A stretch of DNA of 58,743 bases from Burkholderiales bacterium. Its GTDB lineage: Bacteria > Pseudomonadota > Gammaproteobacteria > Burkholderiales > Ga0077523. The stretch lies in contig JALHMS010000028.1 of assembly GCA_022843925.1 (NCBI GenBank), positions 1 to 58,743 on the forward strand, written 5' to 3'. The notes under the pieces were generated by a model, which saw only the letters and a program-made list of their open reading frames with translations, ran no database searches and was not told the DNA's origin. This document shows, in pieces, positions 47,115 through 56,641 of this stretch (the first letter of the stretch is position 1; each line of letters opens with the position of its first letter). The position numbers and the translations under genes are program-made.

Positions 47115-48461
47115 ATGGATCCCGTGCACGCCAACGCCGTCACGCTCGCCGCCGAACTCGACTGGTTCGAGCGCGTGCTGGAGGCGCGCATCGCGCTCCA
47201 CTTCGAGCAGCCTGCGGCCGTGGCCGACATCCACGACCTGACGCCCCCCGATCTGACCGGTGACCCGTCGGAGTACGCCGCCGTCGTGCACGAGCAGGCG
47301 ATGGGGTTCGACGAACGCCTGCTGCTCATGCTGGCCCTGGTGCCGCACATCCGGCCGCAGGTGCTCGATCTTCTCTACGTGAGAAACCGCAATCTCGATC
47401 GCGGCTTCACGGAGTTCGGTGGCTGGAAGGGCAAGAGCCACGGCGGCTTCCTCCCGACCTGCGAGACGGCCGCCTTCCTGATCGCCGGCGAGGACCTCCG
47501 CGCACGCTTCGAGGTGATGAAGCTCTTCGAGGAGGATCACTACTTCCGCACGCGCGACATGCTCCGCGTGGAGCACGCCGACGGCGAGGAACCGTTCTTC
47601 AGCGGCGCGCTGCGCCTCACGGTGGAGGCGCTGCACCGGCTCACGTCGGGCGACCGCCGCAAGCCCGACTACGGCGTCGCGTTTCCCGCGAAGCGGATCA
47701 CGACGCGCCTCGAATGGGATGACCTCGTCGTCGCCCACGAAGTGCAGGACGAGATCGGCGCCATCAATGCGTGGATCCGCCACGGCCCGGCGCTGCTGGA
47801 CGAATGGGGCCTCGCGAAGTCGATCAAGCCCGGCTATCGCAGCCTCTTCTACGGCCCGCCGGGCACCGGCAAGACGCTGACCGCCACGCTGATCGGCAAG
47901 CAGGCCGCGGCGGACGTCTACCGGATCGACCTCTCGATGGTCGTCTCGAAGTACATCGGCGAGACGGAGAAGAATCTCGCCAACGTGTTCGACCAGGCGC
48001 AGAACCGGCACTGGATCCTCTTCTTCGACGAGGCGGATGCGCTCTTCGGCAAGCGCACCGAGACGTCCAGCTCGAACGACCGGCACGCGAACCAGGAAGT
48101 CTCCTACCTCCTGCAGCGGGTGGAAGACTTCCCGGGCGTGGTGATCCTCGCGACGAACCTCAAGGCCAACATCGACGAGGCCTTCGCGCGCCGCTTCCAG
48201 TCGCTCGTGTACTTTCCCATGCCCGACGCCGACCAGCGCCTGCGCCTGTGGAAGGGCATGGTCGAGGGCGGTTGCCGCCTTGCGGACGACGTCGATCTCG
48301 CCATGCTCGCGCAGGACCACGAACTCTCGGGCGGCGCCATCGCCAACGTCATCCGCCACGCCGCGCTCTGCGCGCTGCGGACGGATCGCGACGCCATCGC
48401 CCAGGCGGATCTCCTCCAGGGCATCCGCAAGGAACTCATCAAGGACGGGTGGACCGCGTGA
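47115..48461 (+). CDS. eCIS AAA+ ATPase (Afp15-like)
   Basis: 448 aa. A single AAA+ module: Walker A GPPGTGKT (247-254), Walker B ILFFDEAD (301-308), sensor ATN (346-348) and arginine finger ARR (358-360). The N-terminal 200 residues are a family-specific domain, with a FGGWKGKSHGGFLPT segment. Afp15/PVC15 is needed for assembly or cargo loading, and every active eCIS carries one. This form is shorter than the roughly 700-aa enzymes I know of. Its stop overlaps the next start (GTGA). Confidence 0.95.
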   Translation: MDPVHANAVTLAAELDWFERVLEARIALHFEQPAAVADIHDLTPPDLTGDPSEYAAVVHEQAMGFDERLLLMLALVPHIRPQVLDLLYVRNRNLDRGFTEFGGWKGKSHGGFLPTCETAAFLIAGEDLRARFEVMKLFEEDHYFRTRDMLRVEHADGEEPFFSGALRLTVEALHRLTSGDRRKPDYGVAFPAKRITTRLEWDDLVVAHEVQDEIGAINAWIRHGPALLDEWGLAKSIKPGYRSLFYGPPGTGKTLTATLIGKQAAADVYRIDLSMVVSKYIGETEKNLANVFDQAQNRHWILFFDEADALFGKRTETSSSNDRHANQEVSYLLQRVEDFPGVVILATNLKANIDEAFARRFQSLVYFPMPDADQRLRLWKGMVEGGCRLADDVDLAMLAQDHELSGGAIANVIRHAALCALRTDRDAIAQADLLQGIRKELIKDGWTA

Positions 48462-51400
48462 ACCTCCCCGCCCGACGTCGCTCCTTCATGCATCGCGTGC
48501 TCGGCGGCGTGCTGGCGATCGCCTGCGCCACCGGCACGTGGACCGGCGCGGCGCCGCCCGAGACGAAGACCACTGCCCCGCCACCGACGCCGTCGCGGGT
48601 CGCCACGGCGAAGCACGACGCGGCCTGTGCGACCCTGACCTCGCCGACCGCCATCGCCGCGCTCGATCGACGGGAAGGGCTCGAACTCCAGCAGCGGCTG
48701 CGCGACGTCTACCGCGGGGATCCGCAACTGCAGACCAGCGCGGCGAGTGGCCGGAAGCCGCTCATGGACGGCGTGATCGGGCCGGTCACGCTCACCTGGC
48801 TGCAGCGCTTCTGTGTGGAGTTCGCGGTCCCCGATCTCGCCGCCGGTTCCCCCGGCCTCGTCGATACCGTGCACGCGTTCGCGGCGACGCTCGAAGCGCA
48901 CGACCGGCATCGCGACATCCTCGTCGGCGCGGACCTCGGGCGCTGGATCGCTTCGCTGCCGGCCGAGAAGCGCACTCGGGCCGTCACCACCCGTCTCCTC
49001 GGCGGAGACGAGGAGATCGTCCGGTTGATGTCGGCGTTCGCCGCGCAGGGGCCGGAAGCCCCCCCGCGGGAGATCGACGAGGCCGCGGTCTACTACGAGC
49101 TGACCGCGGCGAATCTCGCACGACTGGCGGCACCGCGCCAGGCCCTCGACGCCATCGCGAAGCTGGCGGACCAACCTCCCCTCAACGCCGAGGCATTCGA
49201 CACGACGGTCGCCGGCCTGCTCGCGGCCGCCGGGCTGCCGGCCGCCGACCTCCTCCCGACGGTCCGCCGCCATGCGGAGCTGCGCACCACGCACCAGATC
49301 ACGGCCGACGTGATCCAGGACCTGAAGGTACGTCGCCTGCCGCCGGCCGCGATCGCCCTGGCGCAGGCGGTGCAGGATCTGCCTTTCCCAGAGCGCGCAA
49401 ACCTCGCCGGCGCCCTGGACGATGCGATCAAGGCGGCCGCCGACGCCACACCGACCGAGCCGCCGGCGGAGTCACCGATGGTGGCGCCGAAGCCATCGCC
49501 CGCCGCAGCGCCTCCGGGCGCGCCGCCCGAGAAGCCGGCAGCCCCGGCGGACGGTGCGCCGACACCGGCACCTCCGGCCCCCGCACCCGTGGTGGCGCCA
49601 CCACCTGCCGCACCTCGTCCGCCCCCCGCACCGAACCTTGCGCCTTTCGCGAAGGAGATCGTCAGGGCATCGGTCATCCGCAGATCCTTCCAGATGACGG
49701 AAGCCTCGGTGGAGGCGCTGGCGGCCGACCCCGACTTCGGAGCGCTGCCCGAGTTCCTCGTCGAAACCCTGAAGAGGCTGCAGGACGTCGAGTACCCCAC
49801 CGACGCACTCTTCCGCGCCGCGGTGAACGCCCGGATCGTCGATGCATTCCTCGACGCCGCCCCGAGCCTGCGCTCCGACAAGACGCTGAAGGCCATGAAG
49901 GACATCGAGAAGATGGCCCCGCCGGCGGCGTATCTGGACGTCGCCCGGGACGTCGCACGCGAGATCGCCCAGGACCGGTACAAGTCGAACCGCGAGATCC
50001 GGGACGATCTCGCCGAGAAGATCGAGAGGCTCGTGCAGCCGCACCTCACGGCGATCGAGAAGGTTGCCCGGCAGCGCCACTTCTTCATCCAGGACAAGGT
50101 GAGCGTCTGGAACGGCGGCGGGTGCGGCTGCGTACTGGACGATCGTCTGCCCGGGGGCGGCTCGACGCTCGGCGGACGCACGAGTTCCGGCATCGTCTAC
50201 GGTCTCTTCCCGGTGTGGCAGACCGGCCGCGAGCAATTGATCGACTTCTCGGTCCTGTCGAGCGTCGGCTACTACGCAGTGCCGTTCGACGACACGGGCG
50301 CCCTGCAGGACCCCCTGTCCAAGCTCGCGAGGAACGACGCGCGCCTCGACTTCGTCGACACCGCGCACCGGCACGGCGTGCGCGTCGACTGGATCGTGCG
50401 ACGCGTCGACTGGTCGTCGTGGAAGACGTTGGCCATGGAGGCGCGGACGCGCGCCTTCGACAACCTGGTCGACAACATCGAGAAGATGCTCGGGGAGACG
50501 AGCGGCCACTGGCTGCGGCGGCTCGCGTCCACGCTGTCGCTGGGGTCCATACCGGCCCCGCACCGGGGGGATGGCGTGACCCTCTACTTCGACGGATATC
50601 CCGACGATCCCCCGTCGATCGAAGCGTTCAAGGACTTCCATCAGAAGCTGCACGAGCGGTTGCGCGTGTCGGTCGGAGAGAACTACTCCGTCAACCTGCT
50701 CTTTCCCGCGTCGGCGCTGGGCACGGGCATCCACGAGTGCGAGCGCCTCGTCGAACTGCTGTACGGCCCGTCGGGCACGAAGCCGACGAACACCGGCAAG
50801 TTCCTCGTCTTCCTGAGCGAACCGTCCATCGACCGCAAGAAGGACCTGCGCAAGACCATCGAGGACTGCGCCTCCGGCAAGCTGCGCAAGGACCTCCAGC
50901 AGAACATCGTGCCGATCATCCAGTACAACGGGTACGACGAGCACCAGTTGAAGGACGACGTCGTGTACTTCGATTTCAACTTCGGCGGCATCGGGCTGTG
51001 GCCGCACCCCGTGGCGTCGGACATGCCTGACGCCGGCGCCGCCAAGGCGCACGTCACCGCGGAACAGATCGGTGGCGACATCCGCGACATCCTGACCGGT
51101 GACCGCACCCAGGGCGGCACCGCGCAGAGGAGTCTCGATCGCGTCTGCACGTTCGTGTGCCCCAATCGATGGGTGTTCCGCGGGCTCTTCGAGATCTTCC
51201 TGGCGATCCTCGCGGTCTCCTTCGTCGTGCGCCTGACGAACTGCCGGCTCAACTTCGCGCTGCAGGCCAGACCCGCCTATTTCTACCTGTACATGGGCGG
51301 TGTCGTCGCGCCGACGCTCGTGCTGTTCCTGGCCCTGCTCTACTGCGACCCTGCCTGGGAGGACATCCGCCAGGGCAACATCCCGTTCCTGCTCCTCGCG

Positions 51401-51466
51401 GTCACGTTCATCGGATTCGTCATCTGGCTATACGTCGACGCCCGGCGTCAGGCGTCGAAACCGTAG
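48458..51466 (+). CDS. Exported peptidoglycan-binding, GH18-like, membrane-anchored eCIS accessory protein
   Basis: 1002 aa from GTG (or 992 aa from the ATG at 48488). Signal-like N-terminus (ARRRSFMHRVLGGVLAIACA). A peptidoglycan-binding domain lies about residues 75-125 (MDGVIGPVTLTWLQRF), then a helical region, a long Pro/Ala linker (about 330-395), and a region (about 575-770) that resembles a degenerate GH18 glycosidase: VGYYAVPFDD and DGVTLYFDGYPDD, the latter lacking the full DxxDxDxE. Three membrane helices end the protein (about 910-995). Topology would place wall-binding and GH18-like parts in the periplasm. It may anchor or release particles; see findings. Confidence 0.75.
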   Translation: MNLPARRRSFMHRVLGGVLAIACATGTWTGAAPPETKTTAPPPTPSRVATAKHDAACATLTSPTAIAALDRREGLELQQRLRDVYRGDPQLQTSAASGRKPLMDGVIGPVTLTWLQRFCVEFAVPDLAAGSPGLVDTVHAFAATLEAHDRHRDILVGADLGRWIASLPAEKRTRAVTTRLLGGDEEIVRLMSAFAAQGPEAPPREIDEAAVYYELTAANLARLAAPRQALDAIAKLADQPPLNAEAFDTTVAGLLAAAGLPAADLLPTVRRHAELRTTHQITADVIQDLKVRRLPPAAIALAQAVQDLPFPERANLAGALDDAIKAAADATPTEPPAESPMVAPKPSPAAAPPGAPPEKPAAPADGAPTPAPPAPAPVVAPPPAAPRPPPAPNLAPFAKEIVRASVIRRSFQMTEASVEALAADPDFGALPEFLVETLKRLQDVEYPTDALFRAAVNARIVDAFLDAAPSLRSDKTLKAMKDIEKMAPPAAYLDVARDVAREIAQDRYKSNREIRDDLAEKIERLVQPHLTAIEKVARQRHFFIQDKVSVWNGGGCGCVLDDRLPGGGSTLGGRTSSGIVYGLFPVWQTGREQLIDFSVLSSVGYYAVPFDDTGALQDPLSKLARNDARLDFVDTAHRHGVRVDWIVRRVDWSSWKTLAMEARTRAFDNLVDNIEKMLGETSGHWLRRLASTLSLGSIPAPHRGDGVTLYFDGYPDDPPSIEAFKDFHQKLHERLRVSVGENYSVNLLFPASALGTGIHECERLVELLYGPSGTKPTNTGKFLVFLSEPSIDRKKDLRKTIEDCASGKLRKDLQQNIVPIIQYNGYDEHQLKDDVVYFDFNFGGIGLWPHPVASDMPDAGAAKAHVTAEQIGGDIRDILTGDRTQGGTAQRSLDRVCTFVCPNRWVFRGLFEIFLAILAVSFVVRLTNCRLNFALQARPAYFYLYMGGVVAPTLVLFLALLYCDPAWEDIRQGNIPFLLLAVTFIGFVIWLYVDARRQASKP

Positions 51467-51477
51467 CGCACATCGCC

Positions 51478-52134
51478 ATGGATCCCGTCGCCCGCGCCAC
51501 CGTCCTCGATTTCCACCGCCACCGCATCGGCGTGTTCGGCGCCGGCTCGGTCGAGAGCCTGGGCTGGCGCGATGCCGCCAGTCAGCAGCGGCGGTTCTCC
51601 GTGATCGCCGACGCCTGCGACTTCGACGGCACCAGCGTGCTCGACATCGGCTGCGGCCTAGGCGATCTCAGGGCGTTCCTCGACGCGCGGGCCCACGACT
51701 TCTCGTACCTCGGGCTCGAGCACGTGCCGGCGTTCGTCGCGGAAGCGCGCGTCCGATACGCAGCGCATCCCCGGACCGCGTTCGTGCAGTGCGACTTCAG
51801 CGCCGTCGCCCTGCCGGCCGCGGACCACGTCGTGGCATCCGGCGCGCTGGCATACCGCTGCCCCGACCCCGGCTTCCATCTGACGATGATCCGGCGCATG
51901 TTCGCGGCGGCGCGGCGCACCGTCGTCTTCAATCTCCTCGACGCCACGGCCTTCCCCGAGCATCCGCTGCTCGTGGGCCGTGACCGGCGGGAGGTCCTCG
52001 AACTCTGTCGATCGCTCTCGCCGCACGTCGAGCTGATCGACGGGTATCTCGAGGACGACTTCACGATCTGTGTACGACGCGTCCCCGCCGAGGCAGCACC
52101 CGGGGACCGCTATCCAACGGAGAACCCACGATGA
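51478..52134 (+). CDS. SAM-dependent methyltransferase in the eCIS locus
   Basis: 218 aa. Motif I VLDIGCGLGDL (55-65), then YLGLEHVPAFVAEAR and FVQCDFSAVALP, the usual Rossmann methyltransferase order; it ends with a beta strand DFTICVRRV. Substrate unknown. The start at 51478 is the first ATG after the preceding gene and gives the expected size. It overlaps the cargo gene by four bases (ATGA), so it is co-translated with it and could modify it or a host product. Confidence 0.85.
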   Translation: MDPVARATVLDFHRHRIGVFGAGSVESLGWRDAASQQRRFSVIADACDFDGTSVLDIGCGLGDLRAFLDARAHDFSYLGLEHVPAFVAEARVRYAAHPRTAFVQCDFSAVALPAADHVVASGALAYRCPDPGFHLTMIRRMFAAARRTVVFNLLDATAFPEHPLLVGRDRREVLELCRSLSPHVELIDGYLEDDFTICVRRVPAEAAPGDRYPTENPR

Positions 52135-53543
52135 GCAAGACGGCGAAGACGAGCGAACGGCCCGCGACATCGCAGCGCGCCGCTGCCCACGGAAACGCGG
52201 CGCTGCAGCCGCGCCATGCGGACGGGCCAGGCGCAGCGATCCATGGAAGTCCGCGCATGGCGACGCAGCGCCAACGCGCCATGGTCGCGTTCGGCGAGGC
52301 CGCGCAGCGGGTGGAGGACGAGGAACCGCTGCAGGGCAAGTTCGAAGCCGCGCAGCGCGTGGAAGAAGAGGAACCGTTGCAGGGGAAGTTCGAGACCGCG
52401 CAGCGCGTGGAAGAAGAGGAACCGTTGCAGGGGAAGTTCGACACGGCACAGCGCGCCGAGGAGGAGGAACTGCTGCAGGGCAAGTTCGAAGCCGCGCAAC
52501 GCGTGGAGAACGAGGAACCGATGCAGGGGAAGTTCGAAACGTCGCAACGGGCCGAGGACGAAGAGTTGCTGCAGGCCAAGCGGGCGGACGCGCCAGCGAA
52601 CAAGACGGGCATGCCGGACCAGCTCAAGTCCGGCATCGAATCCATGTCGGGCATGGACCTCTCCGACGTGCGGGTCCACCGCGATTCAGGCAAGGCCGCC
52701 GATCTCCAGGCGCACGCCTACGCGCAGGGCAACGACATCCACGTGGCACCGGGGCAGGAGAAGCATCTGCCCCATGAAGCCTGGCACGTGGTGCAGCAGC
52801 GGCAGGGACGCGTGAAGCCGACGATGCAGTTGCAGGGCGTCGCGGTGAACGACGACGTCGGCCTGGAACGGGAAGCCGATGTGATGGGGGCGAAGGCGCT
52901 GCAGCGCAAACCGGATCCACGTCACGCAGGTGAGACGCCGACGCAACGCATGCCCGCCGTGGCGCAGCGGGACATCGACGTGAAGGCTCTTGCGAAGCAC
53001 GTGCAGGAGCAGCGCCAGGAAGCCGCGCGGCTGCAGAAGATACCGAAGCTGGCAATCTACGGCTACGATCTCGAGATGGTCTGGCAGAAGCTATCGTGGG
53101 TATCGGGGGCGCTCGCCGAGCACGCGAACGACGAGACGCAGGTCCTGGAGATCTGGGACAAGTTCATCGACTGGACCGAGGATCACGGGTACAACTCCTG
53201 GGAACAATTCACCGCGCTCGCGAAGGAACACGAAGTCGTCGAGAAGAAGAACGAGGCGACCGCAAGAACCTTCAGTACCGCCTGCGAAGCCGTGTTCGCC
53301 GACATGAACAACCAGTTCACTGCATGGGACGGGACGCTCAAGAATCGCGGGGCCTGGTGGGGTTCACCGGGGCCGGGGGACACCGCGGGCGCGCGGAAGG
53401 TACCCCATGACGTCGTGCAGGAACTGAAGGCCCGCGTGCGAGGGGCGGGGTGGGCATTCCGGGACAGCCGCTCGGGCGGCGTGTCGTTCCATCGGACGCG
53501 AGGAAGCGTCGACTTCATCTACCACATGCTGCCCCCGGACTGA
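52131..53543 (+). CDS. Putative eCIS cargo/effector with DUF4157 (eCIS core) domain
   Basis: 470 aa. Residues 1-55 are polar, without signal peptide. Residues 58-150 hold six tandem 16-residue acidic repeats of the type [15 protein letters not shown]. The DUF4157 domain (about 160-260) has [25 protein letters not shown], the zincin-like HEAWHVVQQ (H215, E216, H219) and LEREADVMG. The C-terminal 190 residues (281-470) have no recognisable domain and may be the toxic or active part. DUF4157 is known as the marker domain of eCIS-associated proteins, many of them cargo. Last gene of the locus. Confidence 0.85.
   Translation: MSKTAKTSERPATSQRAAAHGNAALQPRHADGPGAAIHGSPRMATQRQRAMVAFGEAAQRVEDEEPLQGKFEAAQRVEEEEPLQGKFETAQRVEEEEPLQGKFDTAQRAEEEELLQGKFEAAQRVENEEPMQGKFETSQRAEDEELLQAKRADAPANKTGMPDQLKSGIESMSGMDLSDVRVHRDSGKAADLQAHAYAQGNDIHVAPGQEKHLPHEAWHVVQQRQGRVKPTMQLQGVAVNDDVGLEREADVMGAKALQRKPDPRHAGETPTQRMPAVAQRDIDVKALAKHVQEQRQEAARLQKIPKLAIYGYDLEMVWQKLSWVSGALAEHANDETQVLEIWDKFIDWTEDHGYNSWEQFTALAKEHEVVEKKNEATARTFSTACEAVFADMNNQFTAWDGTLKNRGAWWGSPGPGDTAGARKVPHDVVQELKARVRGAGWAFRDSRSGGVSFHRTRGSVDFIYHMLPPD
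52301..52580 (+). repeat. 48-bp coding tandem repeat (six units)
   Basis: Five full 48-base units (starts at 52301, 52349, 52397, 52445, 52493) and a sixth partial one to 52580, encoding 16-residue acidic repeats in the DUF4157 protein. Units two and three are nearly identical, so recent expansion is likely; the first, fourth and sixth have diverged. Confidence 0.9.
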
Positions 53544-53555
53544 CGCACCAGCGCC

Positions 53556-54296
53556 TCACGGCACGATGAACATCGCGTCACCGTACCACGCCGTGACTGC
53601 CTCCCCGGTGTTGTCGGTATCGGTGGCCAAGGCCACGGCGATGATCGCGGGCGCTTCCTCCCCGAAGGCCGCGCGGAAGTCCGCGGCGACGTCGCGCTCC
53701 ACCGTCACCCACTGCCCGGTGCGCGCGGCCCCTGACGTTGCGACGATCATGCGCATGCGGTCCGTGAACGGGCTCCACGCGGACGTTTCCTCGCGCGCCC
53801 GCGCATCCCACACGTAGCAGAGCGCGGCGGCGGGGACGGCGTCGCCATAGAGCGTCCGCGCGACCTTCTGCTTCATCCGTGTCGCGAAGGGAAGTCTCGC
53901 CACGTCGTAGTCGAAGAGCACGTACACGCGCGCCGCGAAGTCGTCGCCGCGCTTCGTGCCGAACACACCCCGGTCGACGACGCGGCTCACCTTCCATCGC
54001 CAGGTGAGACGAGGGGTGTCGCGGGGGTCGACGTGAAGTCGATGCGTGAGACCCGCCATCGATGCCTGCGACTCGGCCTGCAGTACACGGACACCTCCGT
54101 CGTCCACGATCCGGTAGATCGTGGTGCGCGACACCTTCGGCAGCTTCGTCACTTCCCAGCCGGGTGGCACATCCGCTCCCAGAGGTGCCGTTGCGAACGG
54201 CGTGATGGGCGGCCCCTCGGCAAGCGCGACGGGCGCCATCGTCGAAGCCACGAAGATGGTGCACGCCGTCGCACCGTGTGCGACCCGGCGCCACAC
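53556..54296 (-). CDS. Exported DUF3047 protein
   Basis: 246 aa. The GTG at 54296 gives a signal peptide ending ALA-E (about residue 27). The body fits DUF3047: PPGWEVTKLPKVSRTTIYRIV, LTWRWKVSR, GDDFAARVYVLFDYD and ALCYVWDAR. Function is not established. It converges on the eCIS cargo gene with 12 bases between stops. Just upstream lies the terminator of patD, so it must be expressed from read-through or its own promoter. Start uncertain. Confidence 0.75.
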   Translation of the reverse strand: MWRRVAHGATACTIFVASTMAPVALAEGPPITPFATAPLGADVPPGWEVTKLPKVSRTTIYRIVDDGGVRVLQAESQASMAGLTHRLHVDPRDTPRLTWRWKVSRVVDRGVFGTKRGDDFAARVYVLFDYDVARLPFATRMKQKVARTLYGDAVPAAALCYVWDARAREETSAWSPFTDRMRMIVATSGAARTGQWVTVERDVAADFRAAFGEEAPAIIAVALATDTDNTGEAVTAWYGDAMFIVP

Positions 54297-54300
54297 CCGC

Positions 54301-54330
54301 GAAACGAGAACGGGCCCCGAGGGCCCGTTC
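54301..54330 (-). terminator. Terminator downstream of patD
   Basis: Perfect 10-bp stem (54308-54317 with 54321-54330) and 3-base loop, 22 bases past the patD stop; on the minus strand it is followed by TCTCGTTTC, a modest T-rich tract. It probably ends the ydcSTUV-patD transcript. Confidence 0.65.
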
Positions 54331-54352
54331 CGATCACCGTGGCGAGGGCCGA

Positions 54353-55780
54353 TCAACCGAGATTCACCATCACGTGGCGCACCGCGGTGTAGTCCTCCAG
54401 ACCGTACATCGACATGTCCTTCCCGTAGCCGGACTGCTTCATGCCGCCGTGGGGCATCTCGTTGGTGAGCATGAAGTGGGTGTTGATCCAGGTCGCACCG
54501 TACTGCAGTCGGGAGGCCACCTTCATCGCGCGCGAGACGTCGCGCGTCCATACGGACGACGCGAGGCCGTAGTCGGAATCGTTGGCCCACGCCACGGCGT
54601 CGTCGGCGTCGGTGAAGCGCGTGACCGACACGACGGGGCCGAAGACCTCGCGACGCACGATCTCGTCGTCCTGCAACGCGCCCGCGACGACGGTGGGTTC
54701 GTAGAAGAACCCCGCGCCGGCGACCGTCGTGCCACCGGTCACGACTTCCATGTGCTTGGTGGCGGCCGCACGATCGACGAAGCCGGCGACGCGCTCGCGC
54801 TGCCGGGCGGAAATGACCGGCCCAAGCTCGGTCGCATCGTCCTCCGGGGCACCGACCTTCAGGGTGCCGACCGCCGAAGCGAGGTCCGCCACCAGCTTGT
54901 CGTAGACCTTCGCACCGGCATAGACGCGACAGGCGGCCGTGCAGTCCTGGCCGGCGTTGTAGAAGCCGAACGTGCGCAGACCGTTCACCACGGCGTCGAG
55001 ATCGGCATCGTCGAAGACGATCACCGGGGCCTTGCCGCCGAGTTCGAGATGGGTGCGCTTCAGCGTGGGCACGGCGGCCTGCAGCACGGCCTGCCCGGTG
55101 GCGACGCTGCCGGTCAGCGAAACCATGGCGACCTTCGCATGGGAGATGAGCGGCTGCCCGACGGTGGCGCCGCGCCCGTGCACGACGTTGACCACCCCGG
55201 GGGGGAAGATGTCGGCGAGGATCTTCGCGACCTTCAGCGTGGAGAGGGGCGTCAGCTCGGACGGCTTCAGGATGATCGTGTTGCCGGCCGCGAGGGCGGG
55301 CGCGATCTTCCACGCAGCCATCATCAACGGGTAGTTCCAGGGGGCGATCTGCGCGACGACGCCGATCGGATCGCGCCGGATCATGCTCGTGTGACCCGCG
55401 AGGTACTCTTTCGTCGCACTGCCCGACAGGCAGCGGGCCGCCCCCGCGAAGAAGCGGAACACATCCGCGACGGCGGGCAGCTCGTCACCGAGCGCGCGGG
55501 CGAGCGGCTTGCCGCAGTTGAGGGATTCGACACGCGCGATGGCGTCGGCTTCGTCCTCGATGCGTTGCGCGAGCTTCAGCAACAGCATCGAACGCTCGGC
55601 GGGGGTGGTCCAGGCCCAGGTGTCGAAGGCCTTCGCCGCGGCCGACACCGCGGCATCGACCTGGCCCGGGCTCGCCTCCGCAACGCTCACGATGGGCTTT
55701 CCCGTCGCGGGATTGAGGACCGGCAGGCTCTCGCCATCGCCCGTCACGAACTTGCCGCCGATCAGCAGTTGGGTATCCAT
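54353..55780 (-). CDS. patD: Gamma-aminobutyraldehyde dehydrogenase
   Basis: 475 aa, the length of E. coli PatD/YdcW, and similar along its whole length from memory (LESRNCGKPL-like [33 protein letters not shown]). Catalytic C280 in GQDCTAACR, general base E246 in LELGGK. It oxidises 4-aminobutanal, formed from putrescine, to GABA using NAD+. Strong ribosome site AGAGGAAG. It lies 39 bases after ydcV, reproducing the ydcSTUV-patD order of E. coli, which supports the substrate assignment over betaine aldehyde. Confidence 0.88.
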   Translation of the reverse strand: MDTQLLIGGKFVTGDGESLPVLNPATGKPIVSVAEASPGQVDAAVSAAAKAFDTWAWTTPAERSMLLLKLAQRIEDEADAIARVESLNCGKPLARALGDELPAVADVFRFFAGAARCLSGSATKEYLAGHTSMIRRDPIGVVAQIAPWNYPLMMAAWKIAPALAAGNTIILKPSELTPLSTLKVAKILADIFPPGVVNVVHGRGATVGQPLISHAKVAMVSLTGSVATGQAVLQAAVPTLKRTHLELGGKAPVIVFDDADLDAVVNGLRTFGFYNAGQDCTAACRVYAGAKVYDKLVADLASAVGTLKVGAPEDDATELGPVISARQRERVAGFVDRAAATKHMEVVTGGTTVAGAGFFYEPTVVAGALQDDEIVRREVFGPVVSVTRFTDADDAVAWANDSDYGLASSVWTRDVSRAMKVASRLQYGATWINTHFMLTNEMPHGGMKQSGYGKDMSMYGLEDYTAVRHVMVNLG

Positions 55781-55819
55781 GGGTCTTCCTCTCTTCGCTT
55801 TGAATGGGTCCCGGCGCGC

Positions 55820-56641
55820 TCACTTCACGCTGCCGGCGACGTCCTGGGTGTCACGTGTCAGCCAGAAGGCGCCGACGATGGGCAGGAAGGTCACGGCGAT
55901 CACGAACACGGCCACCACGTTGGTCACCGGACGATCCCGGGGACGCACGAGTTCCGACAGCATCCAGATGGGCAGCGTGCTCTGCTGGCCCGCCGTGAAG
56001 GTCGTCACGATCACCTCGTCGAACGACAGCGCGAAGGCAAGCATGCCGCCTGCCAGAAGTGCCGTCGCGATGTTGGGAAGGATCACATGGCGCAGCGTCT
56101 GGAACGCGTCGGCGCCGAGATCCATCGAGGCCTCGATCAGCGCACGGCTCGTGCGGCGGAACCGCGCGAGCACGTTGTTGTAGACCACCACGATGCAGAA
56201 AGTCGCGTGCCCGATGACGATGGTCCAGAAGCTGAACGGGATCTCGGTCAGGCTGATCGCCGATCGCAGCGCGATGCCGGTGATGATGCCCGGGAGTGCG
56301 ATCGGCAAGACCACGAGCAGCGAGACGGCCTCGCGTCCGAAGAAGCGGCTGCGCCACACGGCCGCGGCCGCGAGAGTGCCCAGCACCAGTGCCACCGCGG
56401 TCGAGGCCGCCGCCACCTGCACCGAGAGGGTGAGCGCCTCCCGGATGTCGTTCCGCTGCAGGGCGACGCCGAACCACTTCGTCGTGAACCCGGGGATGGG
56501 GAAGACGAAGCTCTTCGACTCCGAGCTGAACGCGTAGAGAACGATGATCGCGAGCGGGATGTGCAGGAACAGCAGTCCCGCAAGCGCCGCCATCCTGAGC
56601 GGAACGCCGGCCCGCTGGCCGCGGCGGGTGTCAGAGCGCAT
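55820..56641 (-). CDS. ydcV: Polyamine-type ABC transporter permease
   Basis: 273 aa, about six membrane helices. The binding-protein-dependent permease signature [22 protein letters not shown] contacts the ATPase. Family PotC/YdcV by size and gene order. It overlaps the preceding permease gene by 11 bases. Together with YdcU it forms the membrane channel of the importer. Confidence 0.88.
   Translation of the reverse strand: MRSDTRRGQRAGVPLRMAALAGLLFLHIPLAIIVLYAFSSESKSFVFPIPGFTTKWFGVALQRNDIREALTLSVQVAAASTAVALVLGTLAAAAVWRSRFFGREAVSLLVVLPIALPGIITGIALRSAISLTEIPFSFWTIVIGHATFCIVVVYNNVLARFRRTSRALIEASMDLGADAFQTLRHVILPNIATALLAGGMLAFALSFDEVIVTTFTAGQQSTLPIWMLSELVRPRDRPVTNVVAVFVIAVTFLPIVGAFWLTRDTQDVAGSVK

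Noticed and set aside
52301-52580. CRISPR array
   Set aside because: The units are contiguous 48-base coding repeats without unique spacers, in frame within one protein.
28048-53543. Type VI secretion system or R-type pyocin/prophage
   Set aside because: No TssJ/L/M, ClpV, capsid, portal, lysis or integrase genes; the LysM, DUF4255, DUF5908, DUF4157 and Afp15-like ATPase genes are eCIS hallmarks.
54353-55780. Betaine-aldehyde dehydrogenase
   Set aside because: Gene order with ydcSTUV-type transporter genes and close similarity to PatD favour gamma-aminobutyraldehyde as substrate.
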